64,000 nucleotides of DNA from Daldinia sp. FL1419 (Eukaryota; Ascomycota; Sordariomycetes; Xylariales; Hypoxylaceae): NCBI GenBank assembly GCA_025201765.1, contig MU623346.1, forward strand, positions 124,001 through 188,000. Direction: 5' to 3'. The position numbers were made by a program, and so were the translations under genes. Positions 31,764 through 45,197 of this stretch are shown piece after piece. The notes under the pieces are model-generated. The model ran no database searches and had not been told where the DNA came from. It saw only the letters and a program-made list of their open reading frames with translations. Within the stretch, counting starts at the first letter, position 1. The number at the start of each line of letters is the position of its first letter.

Positions 31764-32975
31764 ATGGCCCAGAACCAAGTACGAGATATTTGCTGGCAGA
31801 TGGTTCTCGCTGGAGAGCAGCCGGAGGTGCTGGTTCGAGAGGCCCGCAACAACCCGCAAATCGCTATAACTTGCTCTTATACCTCAAGAACGTAAGCGAT
31901 GACCAGGACGCCCTACCTCTTCTGAGACAAGCCTTCGCAGAGAAAAGAAGCCTCGGGCCAGACTTCGTATTAGTGAATGGAAGGCTATCAGAAATTAGAT
32001 TCGAGGGAAATGAAAATGCGGCTAGGCTTATATCTGAATGGGACGCTACTATCGAGTTGGCTAGAAAGGTCTGGGAAGATCCGAATAACGTGGAGGACTG
32101 GATATCGCACATGTTCACCGATTACTTCCGAGGGAGGATCCTGAGAGACGATCCAACTAAAGCACATACACTAGATCGTATCTTAAGATGGGCGAATAGG
32201 TGGGCAGAGGTCCGCTACCGATATCTGAATCATTATCTGCGTGACGACCCAGACCACTGGCAGAGGCTGGAGCAGAGAGGTTTCAGAGATGCCGGAGACC
32301 ACGCCAACGAGATTGTCCACACTTCTTCCATCCAAGATGACTGTTTGCTAGCCGAATCTAAATGGTTTAACCCTATACACAGGTCATTATTTTTTGACGT
32401 TTATCGTTTAGGTGTTAGGGAGAGTCGACGATTAGGTACGTACCTAGACATAGGATTGCCTTCACATCTAAACTTGGTTCTAACATTGATATCTAGTCTA
32501 CCTTTCAAACTGGAACGAACTGCCGGCGTACGTAAGGAGCGTATTCTCATGGGCAATCGACTTTATCAATCGCTACATCCATTGGCGAGAAGAGCTCATG
32601 CGAAGGGAAACAAGAGAACACCTGAACGAAGCACGCCGCGGTCTGGGCATGGCAGGTCAGGCCAGGCAAAATTCGAGACAGCAATTCACGAGTAATATGA
32701 AAGCCGGTTTAAGGGGCGCCGATGACGCGTATCATAGATTTTTGGATGCACTGCGCGTAATAATAGCGGAGGCGAGGGACAGGAAGAAGTTCTTCCGTAA
32801 TACATTCCAGTCCTTCTTACAACAGATTGACTCGGTAACAACCCAACTTCGTACCTGTCGTTTGAATCGACCAAGCAGCAATCGGATTTATGATATACGG
32901 CAAAACTGGCCCAAGCAAACCGCTCACGATCATTTCGCGTTGAGGCCCGTTTTGGACAATCGATATTTGCTTTAG
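31764..32975 (+). CDS. Unrecognised helical protein; frame disrupted or unusually spliced near 31870
   Basis: An ATG at 31764 opens MAQNQVRDICWQMVLAGEQPE, while the long downstream frame (DDQDALPLLRQAFAEKR onward) is shifted and has no ATG of its own. Two models join them. One is a 62-base intron 31827-31888 (weak donor GTGCTG, TATAAC before a pyrimidine tract). The other is loss of one base near 31868, since a shift there would read REARNNPQIAI then NLLLYLK. A second intron, 32436-32496, joins RESRRL to VYLSNWNELPAY and is well supported (donor GTACGT). The product is about 360-385 residues, helical, rich in Arg, Trp and Tyr. No family recognised. Confidence 0.6.
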
Positions 32976-34676
32976 ACGAGGGGAGGACGTAGTAAAGTTA
33001 GTTGTCGCCTTTTTGCTGTATTTATTAGTTATACTAAAACTTGGTTGAAATTAACAGGACGAGGTAATCTGGTTAGGTAACTATTACTAGTTATCATATC
33101 GACTTGGAACCTTTGTCTGTGCTAGACATCTTCAAGTAGTTGCAAATTCTAATTTTAGAAACTCCCTTAAGGTATTGTGTGTCTTGTCTTGCGGCAGAGC
33201 GTTGCGTTACTAACGAGGATGAGGCTAGCATTAGGTACCTCAGGTTAGATGCCTACCTACCGACCTACCTAGGTAGGTACCTAGGTAGATACGTGTCGAA
33301 TGGTTGCCGTTGTGGATTAAGTTAGCCACGCTGAGCGACAAAAATATTGAAGGGTTTCGGGATTTAAAAGGTTAGTTGAAAGTTGAAACGCCTATGAAGA
33401 TGTGAAGAGGTTGAGAGTATACACCTGTTTCGATATGTGTGGCGCATCTAAGTTGCCATATCTTAACTAAATCTATGCTAATCCGCGCTAGACATACGTA
33501 ACAGCTTGAAGGTTTTCTATAAATTACCTAGGTTAGGTAGGTACCTGGATGGGTACAGGGCCTTTACATTACAGCTATAAGGTTAGATACCTATATTTTG
33601 CTACATAAGCGCCCCTCTGCCAAGATATTTAGGTACTTGCAATGTACCCTAGGTACCCAATGCCCCACAATAAACCCCTGCTGTTCCACCGAGCACGGAC
33701 CACATGTCATCATGTACATACTAGTGGTATGTGCAGGTAGGTACCTATTGAAGAAGCAGCATTTGGGCAGTCCGAGGGCTCCAAAAAATCCCGAATTTAA
33801 AAACAACAGCAGCATTACCGTTACCGCAGGTCGTATTTCTGATACCTTCCAAGTAGTAGTAAGGATGGAGTTGTAGGCACGTAGATAAGATTGTACTTTT
33901 TTTCCTTTTTGATTTTATTTTAACCTACTTTATATTATTACATTTCTATAACAAACCCCCCCTAGGAGGTACTTAAGCGTAACTAACTACCTAGGTTACT
34001 GATTAACTGTCGCAATCCCGACTTCTTCTATCGAGCCTTCTCTCCTTCTTCCCCCCCCCCCCAAAAGAATACGTCACGAATCCGATCTAGAGCACGTCCC
34101 ACTTTTTTAAAAAAAACAAAGTAGAAGTTCCCTCTCCACCCTGGCCACCCTAGGCAAAACCAATCTAGACCCTGTCGCACCCGGGAAGGACCTAACTTGC
34201 TAACCTGGCTGCCTTGTTCTACACTAGGCAAGCCCGACACTTTCTCGACATTGACATTCACATCTCACGTCGCCTCGCCTCACCTCATCTTAAACCATAT
34301 TCTACAATCATCCACCCATTCATTCATCCCGCTCATCCACACCCACCACGAGCCACAAAGCCCCATCTTCGCTTGTCCGTAATCAATCACCCGCTACACC
34401 TTACATCCTTGATGTTCGGCCCGCGCGTCTGCCTTTTTTGTTAATTTGATAATCTCTATATTCATCTTTTAACCCCCCCCCTCCGAATTATCCTTTTTTT
34501 TTGTCGCGTGCGCGCCCATCAATTAGCGCGCTCACCCTGAGGAAAAAGTGGCCGCGCTCACTCTCCTCAGCCAGACCGATACCGAATTATCTCTTCAACA
34601 ACATTTAGACCTCGCACCCGATCTGCTACAATATAATCGTCTGGCTGTCGACGTCGAATCCGAAGTACCGTTGACG
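32976..34676. other. Intergenic region upstream of PSY2
   Basis: Contains dense TAGG/CCTA repeats (33251-33289, 33525-33545, 33590-33660), a C12 run at 34051-34062 and pyrimidine-rich sequence to about 34500, probably the PSY2 5' UTR. A 43-codon in-frame extension upstream of the PSY2 ATG lacks an ATG. Confidence 0.55.
33251..33289. repeat. TAGG/CCTA palindromic simple repeat
   Basis: CCTACCTACCGACCTACCTA followed by GGTAGGTACCTAGGTAG, able to fold on itself. Confidence 0.75.
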
Positions 34677-37622
34677 ATGGCGGCACAGCCTGTGCCTCAT
34701 CCGTCGACGGATAAAAAACGTGTGAAGGTTTATGAGTTGCGCAATAATGACTGGTTCGATCGGGGTACTGGTTTTTGCACTGCTGCCCTGAATATTGTAA
34801 GTCTTTCTTGATTCGCGACGCGCTTTGCGCAAATGCTATCATCCTATCGCATTGTCTCTCTTTCCTACCTTTCGTATTCTACCGTAGCTAACGTAGAGAT
34901 TACCGCTATTTCCAGTCCGAAGATGGCCACTCGAGAGATCCGCGAGTAATTGTCGAGTCTGAGGACCAACCTGATCGCGTATTGCTCGAGACAAGGATTT
35001 TCAAGGAAGATGGCTTCCATAAACAGCAGGGTATGTCCATTACACGACGAAATAAAGCTTGCCAGGGGTGCTTGATTACTGATTATTATTTAGAAACTTT
35101 GATCGTCTGGACTGAACCCACCAATGGCGTCGACATGGCTCTCAGCTTTCAGGAGGCTGAGGGTTGCGCCATGATATGGTATGGTTAACCTGAAGCACCT
35201 GCTTCCCGATATATCTCTGGAAAGACATAACCACTAAACATGTTGTAGGAAGTTCATTGATAGTATCCAGCAACAATATCAGTCCGTAAACGGGCCTGGT
35301 ATGTATAGCTTTGTACAGCCTTTCGTTTAATATAAAGTGACAAATCGCTAATTTGGTCTTGAGTAGATGACAGCCTATCCGACGATCTCGCTATGGATGG
35401 TATAAACCCGATTTCTCTTCCACCGGCTTCGATGGCAAACCTTGCCGAAATAGAATCGCAGATGCGTGGACTCAGTGGAACGGTCAATGGTCGCGACGCT
35501 CTCACTAAGTATGTTCTGACGGAAGACTATATTGGCAAGCTGATTCCCCTGGTCGAGGTTGCGGAGGATCTCGAAAGCCTTAACGATCTGCATCGCCTCT
35601 GCAATATTATGAAGATCATCATTCTTCTCAACGATACCAGCATCATAGAGCATGCCGTATCAGACGAAAGCGTGATCGGCGTTGTTGGTGCTTTGGAATA
35701 CGATCCAGACTTCCCGAGTCATAAAGCTAATCATCGCCAATGGTTAGAAGGTGAAGGCCGTTTCAAGGAAGTTGTCCCTATCGAGGACGGCCAGATACTA
35801 AAGAAGATACACCAAACATATCGGCTACAGTACCTTAAAGATGTTGTTCTAGCGCGTATTCTGGATGATAATACCTTCTCAGTATTAAACTCGCTCATCT
35901 TCTTCAACCAGGTCGATATCGTACAGCATCTACACTCCAATTCCGCCTTCTTAGCCGAGTTGTTTAATATATTTAAATTTCCCCAGTCCGACCCCAGGCG
36001 CAAGAAGGAGGCGGTGTTATTTATTCAGCAATGTTGCGCCATTGCAAAAAACTTGCAACCTCCATCCCGCCAATCTTTGTATAATAACTTTCTGGCTAAC
36101 GGCCTTCTTCAAGTTATTAACTTTGGCTTGCGACATGGCGATGTCGCCGTGCGAGTTGGGGCGACTGATATACTGGTGTCCATGATCGATCACGATCCGC
36201 AAATGATAAGATCTATGATCTACCGGCAGCTTCAGGAGAAGCAGCTGCCTTTGACTGATTCGCTGATCGACTTACTTTTGGTTGAAGTTGATTTAGGTGT
36301 CAAGTCGCAAATATCTGATGCTTTAAAAGTATTACTTGATCAAGGACCGCCGATACAGCAAGAGACATTCGCGAAAGCTAACGGAGAGTATGGTATCCGA
36401 GCTGCATCTAGAATGCCACCGGCCGTAGATCCACAGCAGGATAACTTCCTAAACACCTTTTACGAGAGGTCCGCCTCAAGGCTATTTCAGCCCTTGATAA
36501 ACTTGGAGGGTCGAACAAACATGGAATTTTCAGTCCAGCAGGCTTCTATCTTCACATATCTTATCGAGATCCTCTGTTTCTTCATTCGTCAACACCAGCA
36601 CCGGAGTAAATTCTTCGTCTTGAATAACGATATTGTTTCTCGCATCAGTCAGCTCCTCGGTTGCCCAGAGAAATTTCTCAAATTAAGTGAGTCTTGCCCA
36701 TATAGAGAGTTTATTTGAAGATACTAACCCTTAATTAGTTGCCATCCGCTTCCTTCGCCAGTTAATTGGGCTGCAAGACGAATTCTACGTGAAGCATGTG
36801 TCAGAGAAGAAGGTTATCGGGCCGGTTCTCGACGTCCTCATCGAAACTATGCCAAGAGACAACCTGCTTGGTTCCGCGTGTTTAGAATTCTTCGAGTTTA
36901 TCAGGAAAGAAAACATCAAGGAGCTGATCAAGCATATTGTTGAGAACTATCGAGACAAGGTTCAGGGGCTTAGCTACTTAGAACTCTTCAAAACGTTAAT
37001 TACGAGATACGACCAAACTGGTGGATTTAGTGCCAATATGGACTACTTCATAGAGGTGGACGATGAACCAAGGAGACGAGGGAATATAAATCCTAAAACC
37101 GGGGCGTTGATGGAACATATCGCTATGGACCAGGCTGAGGAGGAGTACTGGAACACGTCTGATGACGAAGAGGAGTTGCAGGCAAAACCAGGAAATCAGA
37201 CACCATCTACGAACGGGGACTCAAATGCGAAACCTTTGGTTGATTACGCCTCCGATGAGGAGGGTGATGAGAACCTGGATGCCGGAGCGCTCTCAGCCGA
37301 TGAAGACAAGCCAGATGACGAGCCTAAGAAAACAGATGAGAGCCCCGGAGACGTTGCACCCCCATTAGAACGGCTGTCCGAGAAACGTCGACGCGAGGAA
37401 GACGAGGAAGACGATCTCAGTAAGATGGTTCAACACAAACGCCGAAGCAGCTCGGCCGCAAGTTCGAATGCGCCGAGCGTGTCTGGTGTTCTCCGTAAGA
37501 AGAGGAGTATTTCCGGTAACCGGGATACGGGAAATGGGCCGAGGAAAATCGCTATCAGTCTCTCTCCGGGCCCAAAAGGCGACAACGGACAGGGCCAGGA
37601 TCGGCCGGACGATGAGGCATGA
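34677..37622 (+). CDS. PSY2: Protein phosphatase 4 regulatory subunit 3 (SMEK/Psy2)
   Basis: Six exons: 34677-34796, 34916-35030, 35094-35178, 35249-35298, 35367-36686 and 36739-37622. All phases agree and give 857 residues, typical of Psy2. The N-terminal EVH1/PH-like domain (KRVKVYELRNNDWFDRGTGF to about residue 110) binds partner peptides. The SMK-1 domain follows (LIPLVEVAEDLESLNDLHRL, LEYDPDFPSHKANHRQWL), then ARM-like helices (QYLKDVVLARILDDNTFSVL, FFIRQHQHRSKFF). The tail is acidic and basic low complexity with nuclear-signal-like KRRR and RKKRS. Psy2 directs PP4 to targets such as gamma-H2AX and Rad53 in DNA damage recovery. The start is the first ATG, 12 codons before the conserved block. 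Confidence 0.95.
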
Positions 37623-38194
37623 CGAGATTAATAATTTAGTATTTTTTTCTCAGGACCTTGTTTACGTACTAGCATGATTTGGTTTCGGTACATCAGTGAT
37701 GACAGGAAAGGTGGCCGGCGTTTGGTGAGAGGGATCTTTTCGACCCTGTGTCTAATAGGAATAGAGCCTAGATGCTAGGGGCAAAGGAGATGAGGGTCTG
37801 TCTAAGAGCAAGGACAGGGTCTTTTGACTTGGTGTTCCTGCGGAAGTTGGATTTTCGCACCGTCTTGGGGGTTCTACGACGGAAAGTACCTCCCACGGTC
37901 TCCGACAACTATAGGCCTGGAGAATGTCATGTCACTGTATCACTATTATGAACCACCCTGGCGAAAATAGCCCCGGCGTCTATGTATTGGTACGCGGAAC
38001 GGGCGGAGACTGAAAACAGGGGCTAGCACAAATTAAAACAATGATTACAAAATGGCCGTGTAATTCATACGTCAAATGTATAGGTTAACTCCTACTATAG
38101 TCTGACCACCCAAATCGTTAGATGTGAGTCCGTATAATTCTCCCAAAAAGAGACTAATTCGCGTTGTATTTACTTTTTTAACCCGGGTTCCGAT
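37623..38194. other. Intergenic spacer between convergent PSY2 and MDR genes
   Basis: Contains both 3' UTRs. No further structure seen. Confidence 0.6.
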
Positions 38195-39355
38195 CTATAG
38201 TTTAGAACCCGCTTCTTCATCGGGCGAAGAAATTTCTATGACAAGCTTGCCAAATTGCTTCCCGTGTCTTATATCCTCAAATAGATCATCAAGGGCGTTC
38301 AAATTGTCGAGACCCTTGACGACGCGGCTCACTACCGGCCGTATCTGGTGCTTCCGGACGAATTCGACCATGTCCCGGAACTCGGCGCGCGAGCCCATCG
38401 TCGTACCTCGGAGATCGACGTTCTTCATGACGGCCTGCATCGACCAGTCCATCTTGGGACCGACTGTCATTCCGTAGATGGAGATTACACCCCCGGCTTT
38501 AAGGAGGCGCACGGTTTTAGCTACGATGTCCCCGCCTGCACCGTCGACGACTAAGTCGAGGTATGGTCGGGACGCGGGGAGTTGGGACGCAAGTTGCTTC
38601 TCCCACCCGGCTTCCTTGTAGGATACGCCTCCTTTCGCACCGAGCGCGCGAGCCCGTTCTAGCTTTGTGGCGTCGCCGGATGTTACGTAGACGTTACAGC
38701 CCAGCGCTGTTGCGAACTGTAACGCGCATAGCGCTACACCGCCCCCGATACCCGTGACCAAGACGTTCCGGCCCGCGACGTCGGAAATATCGCCCCCGAA
38801 ACCCTTCGTTACCAAGGCTCTCCACGCCGTCAAGCCGACGAGCGGGAAAGCGGCGGCTTCGGGGGGAGATAAATGCGGCGGGGCGACCTCGACTTCGTCA
38901 GCCGGGACCACGACGTAGTCTTGTCCCGTGCCGGCCGTGTACAGCGCCGTGCCGCCGATGACGCTGAATTTGGAAGGGTCCTCGGGGCCGGCGGGGGAGG
39001 AGGACCAGCCGCGGGACGGGGTTAGTACGACTTTTTTGCCGAAGAGGGGCGTAGAGAGGGGCCCGGAGCCGGCCTCGACGACGGTGCCGAAGCCGTCGGA
39101 GAGAAGGGGGTTGCTGAATGATATCCCGGGGTACAGGTGTTGCCGGATGAAGAAGTCGCGGTGGTTCAGGGCCGCGGTGTGCAGCCGCACGAGTACCTCG
39201 TTGGGCCCAGGTTTGGGCTTGGGGACTTGTACGAGTTGCAGGCTGGGAAGCGTTAGTTTTGTGGTGGTGGTGGGAGAGAGGGAGACGGGGGCCTACGGGT
39301 AATATACTTGGCCGGGCTTGCCGTCGACCTTCTTGATGATGAGTGCTTGTGGCAT
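38195..39355 (-). CDS. MDR-family NAD(P)H oxidoreductase (zinc-type alcohol dehydrogenase-like)
   Basis: Two exons, 39355-39297 and 39242-38195, with a 54-base intron; the phase-2 join gives MPQALIIKKVDGKPGQVYYP then LQLVQVPKPKPGPNEVLV, 368 residues. The GroES-like N-terminal fold (VRLHTAALNHRDFFIRQ, SDGFGTVVEAG) is followed by a Rossmann domain with the cofactor loop VLVTGIGGGVALCALQFATA and later VVDGAGGDIVAKTVRLLKAGG. The Cys/His ligands of zinc alcohol dehydrogenases are not evident, so it resembles the zinc-free quinone-oxidoreductase branch. The substrate is unknown. Codon use is GC-rich relative to the surrounding spacer, as for other coding regions here. Confidence 0.88.
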
Positions 39356-41618
39356 TTTGGGCGTAGTTTTGTTTTCCTTATTTTCCTTGTTTTCCTTGTT
39401 CAAGTCTATACGGTCACGATGCCGCGTTCTACTATAGATTGGTTGATAACTACTACGAACCAAATCAATAGTTTACATTAATGCACGAGGTGATACCTTA
39501 AATCTCAGGGGCAGCACCCTCTATAAGCAGGTAGGTAGGCGAGGTTTATAATGTTAAGGGTATATAACTGTGTAGGTAAGCTATAAGGCGAAAGGAGGTT
39601 CTATAGAGCTGCGTTGCGTTGCGTAGCGTAGCGGTGCATCTAAACGGGTTAAGAGCGAGCTAACGTTCTGTGGCTCTAATTTGTCAGCGCTGGAACGTCA
39701 TGTACGACCATTGGGCTAAACTTTCCCCGCGGGGTTCTGGAGAGCCTATAAAACCTCGGTACTACCAGCCTAGGTACCTAACCTACCTAGGTATAAATGA
39801 ACACCCGCAATTCTCTAGGTTAACCTATGGAATGCATTATTTGAGCATGTAGCTTGGGCAATTACCTAGGTGAAATGTATGCGTATCTATGTAACCACCT
39901 ACGTAGTTCCTGTGGGGTAAATTAAGGTTATCTCAGAATATGCAGTTGACAAGTGCTTTCTATATCTTAACCCGCTTGCATGTAGGTACCTCCAAACAAC
40001 TTCCTATCTCCCACCATGTACCTTCCTAAGCTGAGAATATTAATAGGTGAGTATGCCTACCATATGTCGAGATAGTCGTAGTTCAGAGGAAAGAACGTAA
40101 AGGGTAATTTTGAAGAAATCTGGTTCCCCACCCAAATGCAAAACTTTCCCTCTTTCTTCTAAGTCATGGGCTTTACTCCCGTACAACAAAACAAAGGCAT
40201 TGCCTATTATCAATATCCTGGATTTTGCATTTGACTCGGGGTCCGAAAACGGTCGTAACCCTTAGGTCCTGTGGCTAAATCGTATTGGACCTTAGACAAT
40301 GGTGGCTGCGATAATGACCTTCGTTTCTTCAGTTCTAGCCACGGCAATGATCGTCAACCCCGTGGCATTGTTCCATTTCGCTGCCAAGTCTTTTTCAACG
40401 TTCTATTTCGAGAATGGGAGAGACGTGGCGTCCGTAAATACCTAGGTACTCTCTAGTCAGATTTTGTTTTACCTATTCGATGCGACCGTGTCAAGCACGT
40501 GTTATCCTGCACAGTTCCGAGTTTCTGGGTTTCCCTTACATGGCATGACGGTCCGGTGCAAAGGTTGCATAATACCGACATTCCATGATCCAAGAGTCCA
40601 AGAGCCCAGGAGTCCAAGAGCTACGAAATTAAGCTTGGCGGAAAGCTCACTCAGATCTTATGCAGACCTTTAAACGTATCCGCGAAGACGGTAGAACACA
40701 TGTCATAGATAAAGGGAGCCAAAGCTTGAGTTATTAAAGAGTCCACGACCTAAGATCCGTGATTCGGTTCCAATGTCCCAAGGCCCATAAATACAGAGCC
40801 GAAATCTCCACTCACCTCGCCGAAACGCACGGACAAGATCCATGCAAGATCCCCGATACCCTTAACTTTCAGTGATCGCCGTCTACTTATAGTACAAACG
40901 CATAATACAATACATACGTACCTACATATTCATCAGCCTTAAAGGCAAATTCCGGGCCCTCATGCTAAAATCTTAGCGTTTCACAATAACGTTCTCGAAA
41001 CATGGATCGAGCAGTTCGAGGAGGATTTCGAAGTTGTGTAGGGAGCTCCCCGCGTGCAACCATCTGCTCACCACTTGTTCGCCCCCTTGCGCATAACGTG
41101 CCATCCTCAAGTCTAAAAAGGGGGGATGAGACTACCGACTGATGGCATCTAGGGTGGTGACTATCCAGTCATAGCGTACAAAGGAAAACAGGAGGTCAAT
41201 ATACCGCCAATACGGTACCAATATAGCATGGAATTATATATGAATATGGCATAAACGCTGCTACATTAGCGTCGCCGACCGTTGGGATCGATATGGAACT
41301 CATGCAGCGGGAAGGCATGGATAAGGGAAAGTCCCCTAGGACACCATGTGCTTAGGTACCCCGTCTATACTTTCCGTTGCGGGTCCATTCCTAGGATGCC
41401 TAGATTAAACGGAGAAGGGTCTTTGATAAAAACAAAGCTTCGGATGGACTAGATTCGGCGACTCGACTATACAATATGACTCGATTATAATAACACGCTA
41501 TCAAGTTTTTCAAATCCAAACCCGCCACTGGCCATTCCTCGTCCACCCTTTCCGACTATTCATAGCAGTCTGCCCCGTGTCAAAATTCTAGAGGCACTAC
41601 ACGCTGCCATTCGCAAAC
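39356..41618. other. Long gene-poor intergenic region
   Basis: About 2.3 kb. Contains a GCGTT/GCGTA tandem near 39607-39635, TAGG patches at 39765-39800 and 39860-39900, and a short tandem AAGAGTCCAAGAGCCCAGG near 40590-40625. Frames of 60-90 codons occur but none looks coding. Confidence 0.5.
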
Positions 41619-42695
41619 ATGTCTAAACCTTTCATCTCTGGTGCCGCCTTCGGCGCCGCTCTCACAGCAACAGCGATTCACCCACCGGACGTCATCGTCA
41701 AGCAAATGACCTTTCAAAACTGGCGCATGGTCGTCACATTCCTGACAGCTTCCAGTACAAGCACGTAAGATTCCATTTCCCAACGCCGAAAACACTCCGA
41801 TTCCTTTTCCGACGCCGCCGAATGATAAATAGTTGACCATTAAAATAGTTTCCTCGTCAATGTACTACAACGACTAGGTTATCTCCACCTAAATCCACGA
41901 GAATACTCGACCCTCGGCATATTTGGGCCGCTCGATGGAAACATAGTAGGGGGCTTGATTCTAGGTGCGGGTCTAACTATCTCGGGTTCCTGCCCGGGGA
42001 CTGTCTTTGCACAAATAGGGGCTGGTATTGGTTCTGGTTTCTATACACTCGGAGGAGGCATACTCGGAGGCATAATCTGGTCTGGTTTCCTGCGGCCGGC
42101 CCTCCGTGGTCGGGCAAAGCCGAGTACAGAAACATCTGATGATAAAAGCTACCATTTAGCCCTAGACAAGTGGGCAGGTATAAGCCACTTGGGCGCGCTT
42201 TTTGCCGTCGAAACCTTGTTTATAAGTGCTATTGCAACGATAGTCCACCTTGCCTCCCCTGGATCCAGTGGATTGGTTGGGCCAGTCACAGGTGGCATCT
42301 TGATTGCGGGCGCCCAAATGGTTTCTATCGTGGCACGAAAGTCACTTCTAGGAACTTCAAGCTCGTTTGAGGAGGTCGGCGACTATTTTTGGTGGGTGCT
42401 GGGTCAAAGAGACAAGCCGAAGTCGTACAGCGCCATTGCGCTCACTATAGGTATGATCGCAGGGGCACTAGCCGTTTCTCTAGCATCACCATCAACGCAT
42501 ACGATGACCAATGTCACCATCAAACCTATTAGAGCAATTCTTGGTGGTGTGCTCCTTGCGGTCGGATCGAGGATGGCAGGCGGTTGCACATCTGGTCATG
42601 GAATTTCCGGCATATCACTCCTCTCCATCTCCAGCTTTGTCACTGTGGCTGCTATGTTTGCCGGAGGAGCAGGAGTCGCCTCGATCATGGGGTAA
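41619..42695 (+). CDS. YeeE/YedE-family (DUF395) sulfur-compound transporter
   Basis: Two exons, 41619-41764 and 41849-42695, with an 84-base intron; 330 residues. Many Gly-rich membrane helices are visible. Two family signatures occur as pseudo-repeats: ISGSCPGTVFAQIGAGIGSG in the first half and SRMAGGCTSGHGISG in the second. The cysteines in these motifs match those that line the thiosulfate path in the bacterial YeeE (TsuA) transporter. The likely role is uptake of thiosulfate or a related sulfur compound across a membrane. It is mainly a prokaryotic family, with fungal members known. Exon 1 supplies the first helix (FISGAAFGAALTATAIH) and the in-phase splice supports ATG 41619. No sulfur-metabolism gene lies nearby. 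Confidence 0.9.
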
Positions 42696-45197
42696 CCAAG
42701 AGACTCGAGAGTCGTGCCCTCCCGTACTGGTTATATTTCCTTACGGAGCAGATCTTCCCACTCGAATATCCGGAATCAAATATCCGACAGGATATCAGCT
42801 TTCGTTGCGCAAATAGATAATAGCAATTGCATAATGTTGTATCCTTTCCTACCACGCTCTTATTTATCGGCAGTAGCAAGGTAGTCAGTCTAGCTTACTT
42901 ATCCCAGAAAATCAAACGAATTAATCTACCGAAGCCAGCATGATTCATTTAGGACGAGGGTAAGGGGTTAGCCCTACTACAACCGGCACCCACTCAATAC
43001 AATTCGGATTTGGGAAAGAACATTAAATTGCACGTGGAATATTCGTCTTACTGAGCCAGAGATCATAAAAATCCACACCGGAAGTGATCAACGATAATCA
43101 AAAAACGGCCGAACTAAAGACGGGATATCACGAGCGTGGATATGTGAAGTAGGTAGTCGGGATATAATTTTCAGCCCGGGAAAGCCGGGTCGGCGACCGA
43201 ATATATTTATAAACCCTGGGCTTTAATTTTGGGCACCTACTTCTCCTTAAATGTCGCCGTACGACGTCGGACTCCGGCATTACCACCAGTGGAGGAACTC
43301 TTGCGTAGTAGTATCGCACGGATGGGGTAGCGGGGGATAGTAAGCATACATTGGAATGTCTCGGCCATACCCAGTCCAGCCACCCCCCCTTTTTATTAAA
43401 GAAAAGCCTCATTTGGTATAATACCTCCGCGTTTTTCTTATATATATTGCATACACATGGGCAGACACCGCCTCCCGCGTGTTACCCTCCGCGACTGTAT
43501 AAGTGACGTATCGCGCTCCATTGTAAGTTTCTATAGTTGAGGTACTGCATGCACGAAACTGCTATATAGTACCTCGGCGATTCGAACTGCATACACATAC
43601 CCTAGTGTATACGCCCATCTAACATATCTGCCAACCTTATAGCCTACTTACAACAGACGCACTTTCATCCTACTACACGTGTTCGAAACATTGACTTTTC
43701 TCCCTTTATACCTTTGCTCGCCGACAACCAGGATGGAGAATTATAAGGAAAAGAAAAGTCGCCGGAGGAATATGTCTTGCGCCATACCTAACCGCACGTA
43801 CGTTCGTGCATACATACATGCTTCTTACTGCTGCCACCACCACGCGGGACTGACTGACCGCTACTTCGACTCTGCACGTCATGCCAATACCAAGAATATA
43901 GTTTATTCCCTTGACCACCCACGAGTTGGCTCCTACACGCGTTAGCATGTGAGTTGGGTTCATGCTCACTTGCTCCTCGATCTGTATATCCTCACCGCTA
44001 CTATGGCCTCAGATATTGCGACGCTACGGGATACATACCTCCTATCTACCGATCTAATATACTGAAAAGGGAACATGTCGCGACTCGAGTAATATTCTTC
44101 GCCGGAGATAGCCACGGTAAGTTAGGTACGGTATATATATCTCGGTACGTTGCTTGAAGTAGGAATATGCGGCACACCTCAACTACTGAGCTTCTGCTCC
44201 CCTCTCCCCCCTTTTCCTTTCGCCCCTTTCCTTAGACCCGAGGTAGAAAGAAGAAAAGTCCTAGCTTAGATCTCGTCACAGGATGGGCTCGGCATGCGGG
44301 ATCACCGACGATCCACGTGTCGACGGCGATTGTACGTATATACAATCGCGCATAGCCGTAGCTTGGCTGCATATGGCTTCTACGTAAGGATGCAGGCTAT
44401 AGACATTGGTATTATATCGCCGTTTAAGGGCAGTATTGCTGGAATACGGGAATGAACGTAGACGGAGAGATGACGGCAAGGCAAACAAACGTATACAAGT
44501 GAACTCACCAAGTAGGCGCCTATATACCGTAGTTGGAGTACGGCAGTAATACATACGAGTATATGCCTTAAAAGTCCCTTGGCGTACTGTTAATCGCCCA
44601 TTTTGCTCAAGTGTAAAGCCGCCTTAGCAGTATCAAGTCCATTTTAAACATAATAGAAAAGACGAAGGGTCACAAGTCAAAAGAGGTCATCGAGTTTTAC
44701 AAGTATATGTGTAGTGTACAATTCATTACGCGAAAGAATCTAAAAAAAGCGAATTACCTAGCTACCTAGACAAAGGCCATCGGTGATTTATCTCAACAAG
44801 GCGATGCCGTAGTATGCTAGAGTACATTTCCCCCCCTTCCAAGAACGTCAACGTCTGGCCGCCGCCGCCGAGTATGGTAGAGTTTGGGGGACACAGCAAG
44901 GGTGGTGAGGGATTCATCTCTCGCCTTCGAAGTACGCCGTGACGAAACTTGTTTAAAATTGACGAAAGGGGGCTGGCCTTGTTCACGTCAGCAATAGGGT
45001 AGGTTTGTATCTTGTCTGTATTTGTCATAGAAGAAACGAAAACGATCCGATGTCCATCGAATATCATCTGATGGTACAACATGTAGCAAGTGAGCTCCGA
45101 TTTTCGTAAATCAAGCCCGATCCCCTGCAAATTGATGAGTGTAACGTAGGCAAGACATTGGTGGCTTCGCACTCTCTCGAACCATTTGTGCAGGTGC
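42696..45197. other. Long gene-poor intergenic region
   Basis: About 2.5 kb between the transporter and the 3' end of ARS2. A 136-codon minus-strand frame at 44762-45172 lies just downstream of ARS2 and is most likely 3' UTR. No recognisable gene, RNA or transposon. Confidence 0.5.

Noticed and set aside
44762..45172. Minus-strand frame of 136 codons just past ARS2
   Set aside because: Lies where the ARS2 3' UTR is expected and shows no motif.
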